Under the pieces are notes generated by a model. That model was not told the DNA's origin. It searched no databases and was given only the letters and a program-made list of their open reading frames with translations. Below, piece by piece: positions 12,064 through 20,347 of a DNA stretch of 64,000 nt. Positions within the stretch are counted from its first letter, which is position 1. Each line of letters opens with the position of its first letter. The DNA is from Acrocarpospora corrugata (GTDB taxonomy: Bacteria; Actinomycetota; Actinomycetes; Streptosporangiales; Streptosporangiaceae), in the NCBI RefSeq assembly GCF_009687845.1, contig NZ_BLAD01000057.1, positions 56,440 to 120,439 of the forward strand, given 5' to 3'. The position numbers and the translations under genes were made by a program.

Positions 12064-13854
12064 TCAGCCGACATGGGGGGAACCTTTCTGGACCGAGGTC
12101 ACCGCGAGGTGGGCGTAGCTGTCGCTGACGCTCTCGGCGGCCCGCCGGTCGGCGGTGAACGGGAGGAAATGGCTGAGCGAGCGGAACCGCGCGCTCAGCG
12201 CGGCCGCGTAGGCGGCCACGTCGGGGGGCCCGCCGGCGATCCCGACCTGGGCCGCGCCGTCGGCGCCCGCCAGCAGGCTGCCGAGGGCCTGCCGGTCCTC
12301 GGCGGGGACCAGCGGCGAGGCCAGCAGCCGGCGGACCGCGTCGGCGTCCACGGGGGCCGCAGGGACCGGCAGGAAGATCGGGGCCTGGGTCTGCAGGCGC
12401 GGCGGCGCGGCCAGGTCCTCCAGCACGCCGAGCACGTCCCTGGCGCGCTGCCCGCCGACCCGGCCGCGCTCGATCATCGCGCGGGCCCGCCACCGCTCGG
12501 TCGCCCGCCGCGCCGCCTCCGGCACGTCCTGGGCGGGTACGGCGAGCTGTTCGGCCGGGTCGTCGGAGCGGGCCAGCCGGAACAGCTCGTTGGACATCTC
12601 GTCGGTGAGCACCAGCTGGCCGCGGGCGACCGCCTCGACGGCGGCGAACAGGCGCAGCCCGTGCAGGCCGGCGGCGATCGGCTTGGTCTCGTCGAGTTCA
12701 TTGGCGAGGGCGTCGAGCACGGCCAGGTCGGAGCCGAACGCGGGGGAGCGGGTGATCCGGCGCAGCTGGGTGATCGCGGCCAGGGCTTTCAGCTGGCCGG
12801 CCCGGCGGGCGAAGTGGGCGATGCCGCCGGCGACGGTGCCGCTCCTGGCCCCAACCCCGAATCCCGATTTATCGAGCAATGTCTGGCGGAGGGCTTCGGG
12901 GCCCTCGCCGACGTGGGTGATCGCGGTGCGTAAGCCGTACCGGTGCAGGTGGCGGACCAGGCGGGCGGCCACCTCGGGGGTGAGCGGCGAGTCGGGGGAG
13001 TCGGCGAGGTCGTCCAGGTCGAGGAGGAGGAACTCCAGGTCGGCCTCGTCCAGGGTGGCGAGGGCGGCCAGGCCGTCGAGTTCGGCCGGGCCGAGCGCGC
13101 CGGTGCCCGCGGTCTCGGCCAGCAGGCCGATCACCGGGACCACGTCGAAGACCGAGGCGCGCAGATCCGCGTACGCCTTGACGGCCAGCCGCCTGGCCGT
13201 CGGCCAGGGGTCCTCCTCGTCGCCGCGGCGGTCGATCTGGCTCAGCACGGCCAGGGTGTTCACGCAGGTCATGCCGCACGCCTCGGTGAGGCCGCGGAAC
13301 TCGGCGAGGGTGCTGTCGTCGAAGGCCTGGACGTAGCGGAGCACGTAGATCAGGGCCTGCGCGTGGTCGTCGTCCTGGTCGGTGCCGAACAGCATGCGGC
13401 GGGCGGCGCGCTCGTTCTCGACGGTCACCGTGTTCATGCCGGGGGTGTCGACCACGGTGATGGCGCGCAGGGCCTCGGAGGTCAGCTGCACGCGGATCCG
13501 GCGGACCAGGTCGATCGGGACACCCAGTTCGGCGGGGAGGCGGTGGCCGGGGTCCAGGCGGGTGAGGAAGGTGCGGCCGTCCTCGCAGTCGACCTCGACC
13601 CGGCCGTCGTCGGGGCCGTATTCGTACTGGGTGACGACCCGGGTGCACTCGCCCGCGTCCACCGGCGCGACCGGGAGCCCGAGCAGGGCGTTCACCAGGG
13701 TGGACTTCCCGCTGCTGACCGCGCCGGCGACGGCGATCTTCAAGGGTGCGTCGAGCCGGACCCGGACCTGGTGAACCCGGTCCCGCAGACCGGGATCGGC
13801 CAGTTTGGCGATGGTCGTGCCGCAGAGCTCCCGCAGTCGGTCACTTGGGTTCAT
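12064..13854 (-). CDS. Dynamin-like GTPase (IniC-like)
   Basis: 596 residues. The opening LDAPLKIAVAG followed by G1 AVSSGKSTLVNALLG (about 45-59), the APVDAGECTRVVT switch-I region, G3 VVDTPGMNT and G4-like LSQID mark a dynamin-type GTPase; the layout closely follows IniC of mycobacteria as I remember it. There is no obvious membrane paddle, so it may work only as a partner of the IniA-like protein. It sits between a small acidic gene (4-nt ATGA overlap) and the second GTPase (11-nt overlap). Tandem, non-identical GTPase pairs are the rule in bacterial dynamins. Confidence 0.85.
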   Translation of the reverse strand: MNPSDRLRELCGTTIAKLADPGLRDRVHQVRVRLDAPLKIAVAGAVSSGKSTLVNALLGLPVAPVDAGECTRVVTQYEYGPDDGRVEVDCEDGRTFLTRLDPGHRLPAELGVPIDLVRRIRVQLTSEALRAITVVDTPGMNTVTVENERAARRMLFGTDQDDDHAQALIYVLRYVQAFDDSTLAEFRGLTEACGMTCVNTLAVLSQIDRRGDEEDPWPTARRLAVKAYADLRASVFDVVPVIGLLAETAGTGALGPAELDGLAALATLDEADLEFLLLDLDDLADSPDSPLTPEVAARLVRHLHRYGLRTAITHVGEGPEALRQTLLDKSGFGVGARSGTVAGGIAHFARRAGQLKALAAITQLRRITRSPAFGSDLAVLDALANELDETKPIAAGLHGLRLFAAVEAVARGQLVLTDEMSNELFRLARSDDPAEQLAVPAQDVPEAARRATERWRARAMIERGRVGGQRARDVLGVLEDLAAPPRLQTQAPIFLPVPAAPVDADAVRRLLASPLVPAEDRQALGSLLAGADGAAQVGIAGGPPDVAAYAAALSARFRSLSHFLPFTADRRAAESVSDSYAHLAVTSVQKGSPHVG

Positions 13855-14114
13855 GAAAAGTCCCCGAAATCCCCTAAATCAGAGAAATCGTCACTAAAGT
13901 CCGTTTCTTTAACGGAATGGTCGAAATGCCCCTCGAAATCCTGGTAAAGGTCTTCGGGTTCGGCCTCGGTGGTGCTCATCGTCTCCTCGAACATGGCCAG
14001 GCTTTCCGCCGGAGTGGGAGCCGGGACCAGGCCATAAAGGAGGTCGTAGAACGCCGCCGCGTCATCTCCCTCCAAGCCCTCATTACGGTCGAATATCATG
14101 CCGTGACATCTCAT
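13851..14114 (-). CDS. Small acidic protein heading the dynamin operon
   Basis: 87 residues, strongly acidic, ending in a D/F/S/G-rich tail (DDFSDLGDFGDF). No signal peptide, membrane segment or known domain. The stop overlaps the start of the IniC-like gene as ATGA, so it is the first gene of the dynamin operon. The start could be ATG 14114 or ATG 14099; neither has a good ribosome binding site. By position it recalls iniB, the first gene of the mycobacterial iniBAC operon, but it is far shorter and I see no sequence match. Function unknown; possibly an adaptor or assembly factor. Confidence 0.6.
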   Translation of the reverse strand: MRCHGMIFDRNEGLEGDDAAAFYDLLYGLVPAPTPAESLAMFEETMSTTEAEPEDLYQDFEGHFDHSVKETDFSDDFSDLGDFGDFS

Positions 14115-14200
14115 GTCGTTTCAGCGGCGGGAGTGGTCTGATCGTTGCAGTTTTCCCGGTTCTAGCCCCCAGTGCCGGGCATTTTCGGATTCGGGAGGAT

Positions 14201-14788
14201 GTGCCGCGGATGCCTGCTCCGCTTGTCGGCGGTGACATCGGTGATCTCGGTGATCTCGGTGGCGACATGCCCGGCGACGACTCCGCGCTGGTCGCGGCCG
14301 CGCGCTCGGGCGACCCCGAGGCGTTCCGCCAGCTCTGGCAGCCGGTCGAACGGCGGGCCTTCGGCCTCTGCTTCCACCTCACCGCCAACCGCCCGGACGC
14401 TCTCGACGCGCTGCAGGACACCCAGATCGCCGCCTGGAAGGGCCTGGACCGGTTCGAGGGCCGGGCGCCGTTCGCGGCCTGGGTCCTGGCCATCGCCAGG
14501 AACTCCGCCCTGTCGGTGGTACGGCGCCGCAGCTCCCACGACGACCTGCTGTTCCCCGAAGCGGCGGAACCGCGCGCGGCCGAGAGCGGGTTCGACGAGA
14601 CCGTGGCCGGCCTGGTGGACCTGCGCAGGGCACTGGGCACGCTCTCTCCCGCGCACCGGTCGGCGCTGCTGTTATGGGCGGGCGGGCTGACGTACGAGCA
14701 GACCGCGGCCACACTGGAGGTGCCGCTGAACACCGTCAAAGTGTGGATCTTCCGCGGCCGGCAGAGCCTGCGCGAACTGCTGGGATAG
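14201..14788 (+). CDS. ECF-type RNA polymerase sigma factor
   Basis: 195 residues with region 2 (LWQPVERRAFGLCFHL ... DALQDTQIAAWKGLDRFEG) and region 4 (LSPAHRSALLLWAGGLTYEQTAATLEVPLNTVKVWIFRGR). The N-terminal 25 residues are Gly/Asp-rich (GDIGDLGDLGGD). GTG 14201 has GGGAGG 2 nt away; ATG 14210 is also possible with 11-nt spacing. It is divergent from the acidic-protein/dynamin operon and converges on the GrpE-like gene with a 1-nt gap. No anti-sigma gene is adjacent. It probably controls the surrounding Hsp70-dynamin module (inference). Confidence 0.85.
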   Translation: MPRMPAPLVGGDIGDLGDLGGDMPGDDSALVAAARSGDPEAFRQLWQPVERRAFGLCFHLTANRPDALDALQDTQIAAWKGLDRFEGRAPFAAWVLAIARNSALSVVRRRSSHDDLLFPEAAEPRAAESGFDETVAGLVDLRRALGTLSPAHRSALLLWAGGLTYEQTAATLEVPLNTVKVWIFRGRQSLRELLG

Positions 14789-14789
14789 C

Positions 14790-15230
14790 TCATGACGGCG
14801 GATCCCGCCGATACACCACGACCTGCGGCACCCGCAGCACCTCGGCGCCGTCCAGATACCCGGCCCGCACGGTCTCGGCGATCGTGTCGTGCGCGTCCGG
14901 GTCGTCGGTGGGCGCGGTGTCCACGGCCTCGTGCCGCTCGCCGTCGAACGGCTCGCCGTCGGGGCGCACCTCGCTGATCCCGGCCGCCGCCAGCGCGGCG
15001 CCCAGCAGTTCCGCCAGGTCAGGGGAGCGTTCGCCGAGCTGGTCGCGGAAGCGGGCGCAGGCCAGGGCCAGCGCCGCGCGGTCCGGCCGGGTCTCCAGCA
15101 GGCGCTCGATCTGCTGGGCGACGGCCGGGCTCGGACCGCCCGCCGCCACTTCGGCGAGCGCGCGCGCCAGCCCTTCTCCCGCGCTCAGGGGGGGTTGAGC
15201 GGGGGAGGGGGCAGGGCGGCCGGTGGGCAT
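14790..15230 (-). CDS. GrpE-like nucleotide exchange factor (short form)
   Basis: 146 residues. The C-terminal 45 residues (HEAVDTAPTDDPDAHDTI then AETVRAGYLDGAEVLRVPQVVVY) follow the GrpE beta-domain pattern, in which the G-Y-x-x-x-x-x-V-L-R-x-x-x-V-x-V motif is diagnostic. The middle is helical; the N-terminus is Pro/Ala-rich. It lacks the long coiled-coil of housekeeping GrpE. ATG 15230 has GAGGAG 5 nt upstream; the longer reading frame back to 15323 is antisense to the next gene. It is the third gene of a three-gene operon and is probably the exchange factor for the Hsp70-like protein at 7.9-10.2 kb. Confidence 0.75.
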   Translation of the reverse strand: MPTGRPAPSPAQPPLSAGEGLARALAEVAAGGPSPAVAQQIERLLETRPDRAALALACARFRDQLGERSPDLAELLGAALAAAGISEVRPDGEPFDGERHEAVDTAPTDDPDAHDTIAETVRAGYLDGAEVLRVPQVVVYRRDPPS

Positions 15231-15270
15231 TCTGGCTCCTCGGGGAGGTGGGGTTCGTGGCCCGACCGGC

Positions 15271-15678
15271 CTACATGGTGGCCAGGACGTAGCCCAGCAC
15301 CATGCCGACCACCATGCACACACCGGCCGTGATCGCGGCCGCGACGCCGAGTTTCTCGCCGCGCCGGTGGCCGATCACGCCGAGCGCGATGCCGACCGGG
15401 CCCAGGATGATCGGGAGGATCAGCAGGGCCAGACCGGCCAGCACGAAGGCGATGATCGACATGGTCTGAGCGCCGCTGACCTGCTTGTTGTGCTGCCCGT
15501 ACTGCTCGTACTGGTGCCCGTACGGCGGACCTTGCTGGCCGTACGGAGGGGGTGGCGGGTACTGGTAGCCGGGCTGCTGGGGCGGCAGCGGCGCGCCCGC
15601 GTCGTACGGCGGGAGCTGCTGGCCGTAGGAGCCGGGCTGGGGCTGAGGGGGCTGGTTCGGGTCCTGGGGGTTCCCCAT
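15271..15678 (-). CDS. Small membrane protein with Pro/Gln/Tyr-rich N-terminus (DUF4190-like)
   Basis: 135 residues. The N-terminal 65 residues are a disordered Pro/Gln/Gly/Tyr-rich tail (PQPGSYGQQLPP, YQYPPPPPYGQQ). Two transmembrane helices follow (about 72-100, ILPIILGPVGIALG; and 110-133, AAITAGVCMVVGMVLGYVL) around a short GHRRGEKLG loop. This tail-plus-two-helix layout is typical of actinobacterial DUF4190-type proteins. It lies 30 nt downstream of the repeat protein and 40 nt upstream of the GrpE-like gene, in one operon. It could anchor the chaperone-like module at the membrane (inference). Confidence 0.75.
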   Translation of the reverse strand: MGNPQDPNQPPQPQPGSYGQQLPPYDAGAPLPPQQPGYQYPPPPPYGQQGPPYGHQYEQYGQHNKQVSGAQTMSIIAFVLAGLALLILPIILGPVGIALGVIGHRRGEKLGVAAAITAGVCMVVGMVLGYVLATM

Positions 15679-15708
15679 GGTGGGTTTCCTTCCGGTGGAA
15701 CGTTCCTG

Positions 15709-16119
15709 CTAGGCGGTGTACTCCGGACCGGGCAGCGCGCCCTCCACGATGTCGTGCGAGCTCAGGCCGGGCTCCTCGGTGGCCGTGTCGGGGGTGGTGG
15801 CGCCGGTCTCGGGGAACAGCGGCGCGTCGTCGGCGGTGGGCGGAATGGTGACCGCCACCACGTCGGCCTGGCCGTCGCTGTTGGTGTCGAACAGCGCGGT
15901 GTCCGCGACGCCGTCATTGTCGGTGTCGAGGATCGCCGTGTCCACGTTGCCGTCGCCGTCGGTGTCGTAGGCCTCCATGTCGATGTCGCCATCGCCGTCC
16001 AGGTCGGACACGACGGCGTCGGCGACGCCGTCGTTGTTGCTGTCATACGCGGCGGTCTCGTAGTAGCCGTCGCCGTCGGTGTCGGCGAGCTCAGAGGTGC
16101 CGGCGTCGTACACGTCCAT
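15709..16119 (-). CDS. Acidic protein with six 13-residue calcium-loop-like repeats
   Basis: 136 residues. Six copies of D-x-(D/N)-x-D-G-x-x-(D/E) start at residues 13, 26, 39, 52, 65 and 78: an exact 13-residue period (39 bp, bases 15862-16083). The loops resemble EF-hand, dockerin or thrombospondin-type-3 calcium loops. The C-terminal 45 residues are Pro/Thr/Glu-rich and not repetitive. There is no signal peptide, so it appears cytoplasmic. ATG 16119 has GGAG 6-7 nt upstream. It is the first gene of the operon with the membrane protein and the GrpE-like gene. Calcium binding is an inference from the loop pattern. Confidence 0.75.
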   Translation of the reverse strand: MDVYDAGTSELADTDGDGYYETAAYDSNNDGVADAVVSDLDGDGDIDMEAYDTDGDGNVDTAILDTDNDGVADTALFDTNSDGQADVVAVTIPPTADDAPLFPETGATTPDTATEEPGLSSHDIVEGALPGPEYTA

Positions 16120-16263
16120 TTTCTACTCCAAAGTCTGCTGGGTGGATCGTCATGGAGGTAGATGCGGGCGGGACCGGCTTTGTTTCACCGATCTTTGTAT
16201 CGGTCCGATTTTTCGGGCGAACCTCTGACCTGGGAGTTCGGCAGGGCGGCCCGATCGTCCTAT

Positions 16264-16284
16264 GCTTGACCAAGCGATTGCTTG
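16264..16284. promoter_or_regulatory. Palindromic operator candidate upstream of the dioxygenase
   Basis: Three alternating half-sites: GCTTG (16264-16268), CAAGC (16271-16275) and GCTTG (16280-16284). The last two form CAAGCGATTGCTTG, a perfect inverted repeat with a 4-nt centre; the first two form another with a 2-nt centre. It ends 16 nt before the start codon and overlaps the likely promoter or 5' leader. The shape suits a TetR-type repressor; no such regulator is next to it. Confidence 0.5.
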
Positions 16285-16300
16285 ATACCGGGAGGCTGCC

Positions 16301-17122
16301 ATGATCGAGTTCATACCGATGACGCGGCACATCGGGGCCGAGGTGACCGGGGTCGACCTGCGCAAACCGCTCTCCGAGGAGGAGACGCGGACGGTCCGGC
16401 AGGGCTGGCTCGCGCACAAGGTTTTGTTCTTCCGGGACCAGGAGATCACCGACGAGGAGCACATCCGGTTCGCCGAGCACTTCGGCACGATCAACCACCC
16501 GGCCTTCAAGAAGGACAGCGGCACCCCCATCCACGTCCTGGACCAGACCTCCCCCAAGGGCGAGGGCGCCGACGAGTGGCACAGCGACAACACCTTCGAG
16601 CCGGTCCCGCCGATGGGCTCGCTGCTGCGCTGCATGATCCTGCCCTCGGTGGGCGGGGACACCATGTGGGCCAACACCTATCTCGCGTACGAGACGCTCT
16701 CGCCGTCGATCCAGCGGCTCTGCGACGAGCTGACCGCGATCCACGACATCACCGGCTCGATGAGGAAGGCGATCTCCAAGGGCCACGACTTCGACCTGGC
16801 CGAGATCCAGCGCAAGTGGCCGCCGATCGAGCGCCCGGTGGTCCGCGTCCACCCCGAGACCGGCCGCAAGGCGCTGTTCGTGAACAGGGCCTCCACCACC
16901 CGCCTGGCCGGTCTCACCGACCGCGAGAACGAAGTGCTGCTGCCGCTGCTGGTGGACCACGTCCGCAACCCCGAATACCAGGTCAGGCTGCGCTGGCGGG
17001 TGGGCACGCTGGCGTTCTGGGACAACCGCAGCACCCAGCACTACGCCGTCGCCGACTACACCGAGCGGCGCCGGATGCACCGGGTGACCGTGAACGCCTT
17101 CCCCGAGCACCTGGATCGGTGA
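16301..17122 (+). CDS. TauD/TfdA-family Fe(II)/2-oxoglutarate dioxygenase
   Basis: 273 residues. The iron ligands are H94 and D96 (EWHSDNTF) and the distal H247 (RSTQHYAVADY); R261 (RRRMHRV) is the expected 2-oxoglutarate-binding arginine. IGAEVTGVDL near the start is the usual family opening. The enzyme couples 2-oxoglutarate and O2 to hydroxylation of a small acid such as taurine or an alkyl sulfonate or sulfate; the actual substrate is not readable. ATG 16301 follows GGGAGG. No transporter or sulfur gene is adjacent, so it looks like a stand-alone, operator-controlled gene. Confidence 0.9.
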   Translation: MIEFIPMTRHIGAEVTGVDLRKPLSEEETRTVRQGWLAHKVLFFRDQEITDEEHIRFAEHFGTINHPAFKKDSGTPIHVLDQTSPKGEGADEWHSDNTFEPVPPMGSLLRCMILPSVGGDTMWANTYLAYETLSPSIQRLCDELTAIHDITGSMRKAISKGHDFDLAEIQRKWPPIERPVVRVHPETGRKALFVNRASTTRLAGLTDRENEVLLPLLVDHVRNPEYQVRLRWRVGTLAFWDNRSTQHYAVADYTERRRMHRVTVNAFPEHLDR

Positions 17123-17156
17123 CGAAACCGTCGCCGGGACCTGGTACTAAGGACCG

Positions 17157-19238
17157 GTGACCGAAGAAGAGGTGTTGCGCGAGGAGGCCGAGGAGCGTCT
17201 ACGGGCGCTCGCGGGCCCGGACGCGCGACTGCGCGAGGACCAGTGGCTGGCGATCAAGGCGCTGGTGGTGGATCGGCGGCGGGCGCTGGTCGTGCAGCGG
17301 ACCGGCTGGGGCAAATCGGCGGTCTACTTCATCGCCACCGCCCTCCTGCGCGACCTGGGCGAGGGCCCGACGGTCATCGTGTCGCCGCTGCTGGCGCTGA
17401 TGCGCAACCAGATCGCCGCCGCGGAGCGGGCCGGCATCCACGCGGCCACCATCAACTCGGCCAACGCCGAGGAGTGGGAGAAGATCTACGCCCAGGTCGC
17501 CGAGGGGACCGTGGACGTGCTGCTGGTCAGCCCGGAACGGCTGAACAACCCCGAGTTCCGCGACCAGGTGCTGCCCGAGCTGGCCGAGAGCGCCGGTCTG
17601 GTGGTGGTCGACGAGGCGCACTGCATCTCCGACTGGGGGCACGACTTCCGGCCGGACTACCGGCGGCTGCGGACCATGCTGGCCGAGCTGCCGCCCGGAG
17701 TGCCGGTGCTGGCCACCACGGCGACCGCGAACGCGCGCGTCACCCGGGACGTGGCCGAGCAGCTGGCCGGGGACGAGGAGGAGACGCTCGTCCTGCGCGG
17801 GCCGCTGGAGCGGGAGAGCCTGCATCTGAGCGTGGTGAAGCTGCCCGGGGCCGGGCAGCGGCTGGCCTGGCTGGCGCAGACGCTGCGCGAGCTGCCCGGG
17901 TCGGGGATCGTCTACACGCTGACCGTGGCCGCAGCCCAGGAGATCGCCGCGTATCTCCGCGAGCAGGGGCATCCGGTGGCCGCCTACTCCGGGCAGACCG
18001 AGACGTCGGAACGGCTGGCCGCGGAAGAGGATCTGCTCGCCAACCGGATCAAGGCGCTGGTCGCCACCTCCGCGCTGGGGATGGGGTTCGACAAGCCGGA
18101 TCTCGGGTTCGTCGTGCATGTGGGGGCGCCGCAGTCGCCGGTGGCGTACTACCAGCAGGTGGGCCGGGCCGGGCGCGGGGTGCGCAAGGCCGAGGTGGTG
18201 CTGCTGCCCGGGTCGGAGGATCGGGAGATCTGGGCCTACTTCGCGTCGCTGGCGTTTCCGGCGGAGGCGGTGGTCCGGGCCACGCTGGCGGCGCTCGGGG
18301 AGGGCGGGGTGCTGTCCACGGCGGCGCTGGAGAACCGGGTCGATCTCAGCAGGAGCCGGCTGGAGATGATGCTCAAGGTCCTCGACGTCGACGGGGCGGT
18401 GCGCCGGGTCAAGGGCGGGTGGGAGGTCACCGGGGAGCCGTGGGCTTACGACGCCGAGCGGTATGCCCGGGTGGCGGCCGAGCGGCGGGCCGAGCAGGAG
18501 GCGATGCTGGCCTACCAGACCACGACCGAGTGCCGGGAGCTGTTCCTGCGCCGCCATCTCGACGACGACACCGCCGTGGCCTGCGGGCGGTGTGACAACT
18601 GCACGGGCGCGTGGCGGTCCGCCGAGATCCCGGCCGAGGCGGTGACGGCCGCCGACGAGCGGCTGACCCGGCCGGGGGTCGATCTGGAGCCGCGGCGGCA
18701 GTGGCCGACCGGGCTCACCGACCTGAAGGGGCGGATCAAGCCGGAGCTGGGCGCGGAGACCGGGCGGGCGCTCGGGCGGCTGACCGACATCGGGTGGGGG
18801 ACCCGGCTGCGCGAGCTGCTGGCCCAGCCCGACGGGCCGGTGCCGGACGACGTGTTCGCCGCCGTGGTGACCGTGCTCAAGACGTGGAGCTGGGCGGAGC
18901 GGCCGGTCGCGGTGGTCAGCGTGCCGTCGGTCTCCAAGCCGGTGCTGATCCGGTCGCTGACCGAACGGCTGGCGCAGGTCGGGCGGCTGGCCGATCTCGG
19001 GGAGCTCGGGTATCGGAACGGCTCGCCGGGGCGGCAGTACAACTCGGCGCAGCGGGTTCAGGCCGTCCGGGGCACGCTGGCGATGCCGCGCGAGCTGGGC
19101 GGGAAGCTCGCCGAGCTGTCCGGTCCCGTGCTGCTGGTCGACGACCGTGCCGACTCGGGGTGGACGTTGACGCTGGCCGCCGCGCAGCTCCGCCACGCGG
19201 GCGCGACGGCGGTGCTGCCGCTGACTCTGGCTACTTAG
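17157..19238 (+). CDS. RecQ-family ATP-dependent DNA helicase with phosphoribosyltransferase-like C-terminus
   Basis: 693 residues. Helicase motifs: Walker A TGWGKS (49-54), DEAHCISDWGHDFRPDY (motif II), ATTATA (III), STSALGMGFDKPDLGFV and QVGRAGRG (motif VI); then a RecQ-type zinc site, C-R-E-L ... C-G-R-C-D-N-C. No HRDC domain follows; instead the last 130 residues end in GPVLLVDDRADSGWTLTLAA, the PRPP-binding signature of type I phosphoribosyltransferases. GTG 17157 starts 34 nt after the dioxygenase stop, but no coupling is evident. It should unwind DNA 3'-5' in repair; the role of the PRTase-like tail is unknown. Confidence 0.9.
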   Translation: MTEEEVLREEAEERLRALAGPDARLREDQWLAIKALVVDRRRALVVQRTGWGKSAVYFIATALLRDLGEGPTVIVSPLLALMRNQIAAAERAGIHAATINSANAEEWEKIYAQVAEGTVDVLLVSPERLNNPEFRDQVLPELAESAGLVVVDEAHCISDWGHDFRPDYRRLRTMLAELPPGVPVLATTATANARVTRDVAEQLAGDEEETLVLRGPLERESLHLSVVKLPGAGQRLAWLAQTLRELPGSGIVYTLTVAAAQEIAAYLREQGHPVAAYSGQTETSERLAAEEDLLANRIKALVATSALGMGFDKPDLGFVVHVGAPQSPVAYYQQVGRAGRGVRKAEVVLLPGSEDREIWAYFASLAFPAEAVVRATLAALGEGGVLSTAALENRVDLSRSRLEMMLKVLDVDGAVRRVKGGWEVTGEPWAYDAERYARVAAERRAEQEAMLAYQTTTECRELFLRRHLDDDTAVACGRCDNCTGAWRSAEIPAEAVTAADERLTRPGVDLEPRRQWPTGLTDLKGRIKPELGAETGRALGRLTDIGWGTRLRELLAQPDGPVPDDVFAAVVTVLKTWSWAERPVAVVSVPSVSKPVLIRSLTERLAQVGRLADLGELGYRNGSPGRQYNSAQRVQAVRGTLAMPRELGGKLAELSGPVLLVDDRADSGWTLTLAAAQLRHAGATAVLPLTLAT

Positions 19239-19256
19239 AGGCGGCTACTTAGAGGC
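19229..19256. repeat. 14-bp tandem duplication spanning two stop codons
   Basis: GGCTACTTAGAGGC occurs twice in direct tandem (19229-19242 and 19243-19256). The first copy holds the recQ stop (TAG 19236-19238), the second the stop of the pfkB-type gene (TAA on the minus strand, 19249-19251). Confidence 0.9.
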
Positions 19257-20142
19257 GGGGGCGGGCGCCCAGGTTGGCGATGCACTTGGCGGCCAGGGCG
19301 TTGCCCGCCGCCAGTGCGTCGGCCGGCTGCTTGCCGTTCAGCCAGCTCGGCAGGAATCCGGCCGCGAAGGCGTCACCCGCGCCGGTGCCGTCGACCACCC
19401 GGTCGACCGTCTCGGCGGGCACCCGGACCGGCTCGGAGCGGCTGTTGGTGTACCACAGCGCGCCCTCTTTGTTGAGCTTGATCACGACCTGCGGGAACCA
19501 CGCGGTGAGCACCTTGGCGGCGGCGTCCGGCTCCTCGCGGCCGGTCAGCACCTTGGCCTGGTCGGCGTTGGCGAACAGCAGCTTGACCCCGTGCGTCCAC
19601 TCCAGGAACGGCTCGGCGCCGGTGCGCTCCACCGGCGCGGACGAGGCGCAGTCCACCGAGATCGACATACCGGCCCGGCGGGCCAGGTCGAGCGCGGCCA
19701 GACCGGCGTCGCGGGAGCCTTCGCAGATCAGCGTGTAGCCGGAGATGTGCAGGTGACCGCCCTGGGTGAACAGGTCACGCGGCAGGTCCTCGGGGGACAG
19801 CGCCGCGTTCGCCCCCGGGTCGGACAGCATCGTGCGCTCGCCCTTGTGCGTGACCAGCACGACACAGGTGCCGGTGGGACGCTCCGGGTCCATCACGAGA
19901 CGGGCGTCCACCCCATAGCCCATCAGCTCCATGTCACGGTTACGTCCCGTGATGTCGGCGCCGCGACGGCCGATGAAGGCCACCTCGGAACCTTCCACGG
20001 CGAGCCACGAGGCGATGTTCGCCCCGGAACCACCGCCGTGCATGGTGACGATTGCCGGGGTGTCACTGGCACGGGCGAGGGGGAACCTGGCGCGAGCGAC
20101 CGCGTCGGTCATGAGATCGCCCACCACGACGACCCGGGTCAT
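19249..20142 (-). CDS. PfkB/ribokinase-family carbohydrate kinase
   Basis: 297 residues. The N-terminal GDLMTD and GGGSGANIASWLA substrate-binding region and the C-terminal DGTGAGDAFAAGFL signature, with catalytic Asp in GAGD, identify the PfkB family. The enzyme phosphorylates a sugar or nucleoside; ribokinase-like activity is a fair guess, not shown. The gene converges on recQ; only 10 nt and a tandem repeat separate the stops. GTG/ATG use and length are normal. No sugar transporter is adjacent, so the substrate cannot be inferred from context. Confidence 0.88.
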   Translation of the reverse strand: MTRVVVVGDLMTDAVARARFPLARASDTPAIVTMHGGGSGANIASWLAVEGSEVAFIGRRGADITGRNRDMELMGYGVDARLVMDPERPTGTCVVLVTHKGERTMLSDPGANAALSPEDLPRDLFTQGGHLHISGYTLICEGSRDAGLAALDLARRAGMSISVDCASSAPVERTGAEPFLEWTHGVKLLFANADQAKVLTGREEPDAAAKVLTAWFPQVVIKLNKEGALWYTNSRSEPVRVPAETVDRVVDGTGAGDAFAAGFLPSWLNGKQPADALAAGNALAAKCIANLGARPRL

Positions 20143-20347
20143 GATGTCACCACCTTGCCAACTGCTGAGGGAGGTGATTCCGCCGCACCATTGGGGGGGT
20201 CGGCGTCCTCTCCGTGCGATATGAGGCTGACGCCGAGAAACTTAACAGCTTCTCGCGACGCCGTGTGGGGTAGAGCGGACACTCGTGCACAGTCGATGCA
20301 CAAGCGTTGCCCAACTATCCCAAGCCGGGCGTCGATACGCTCGACCT

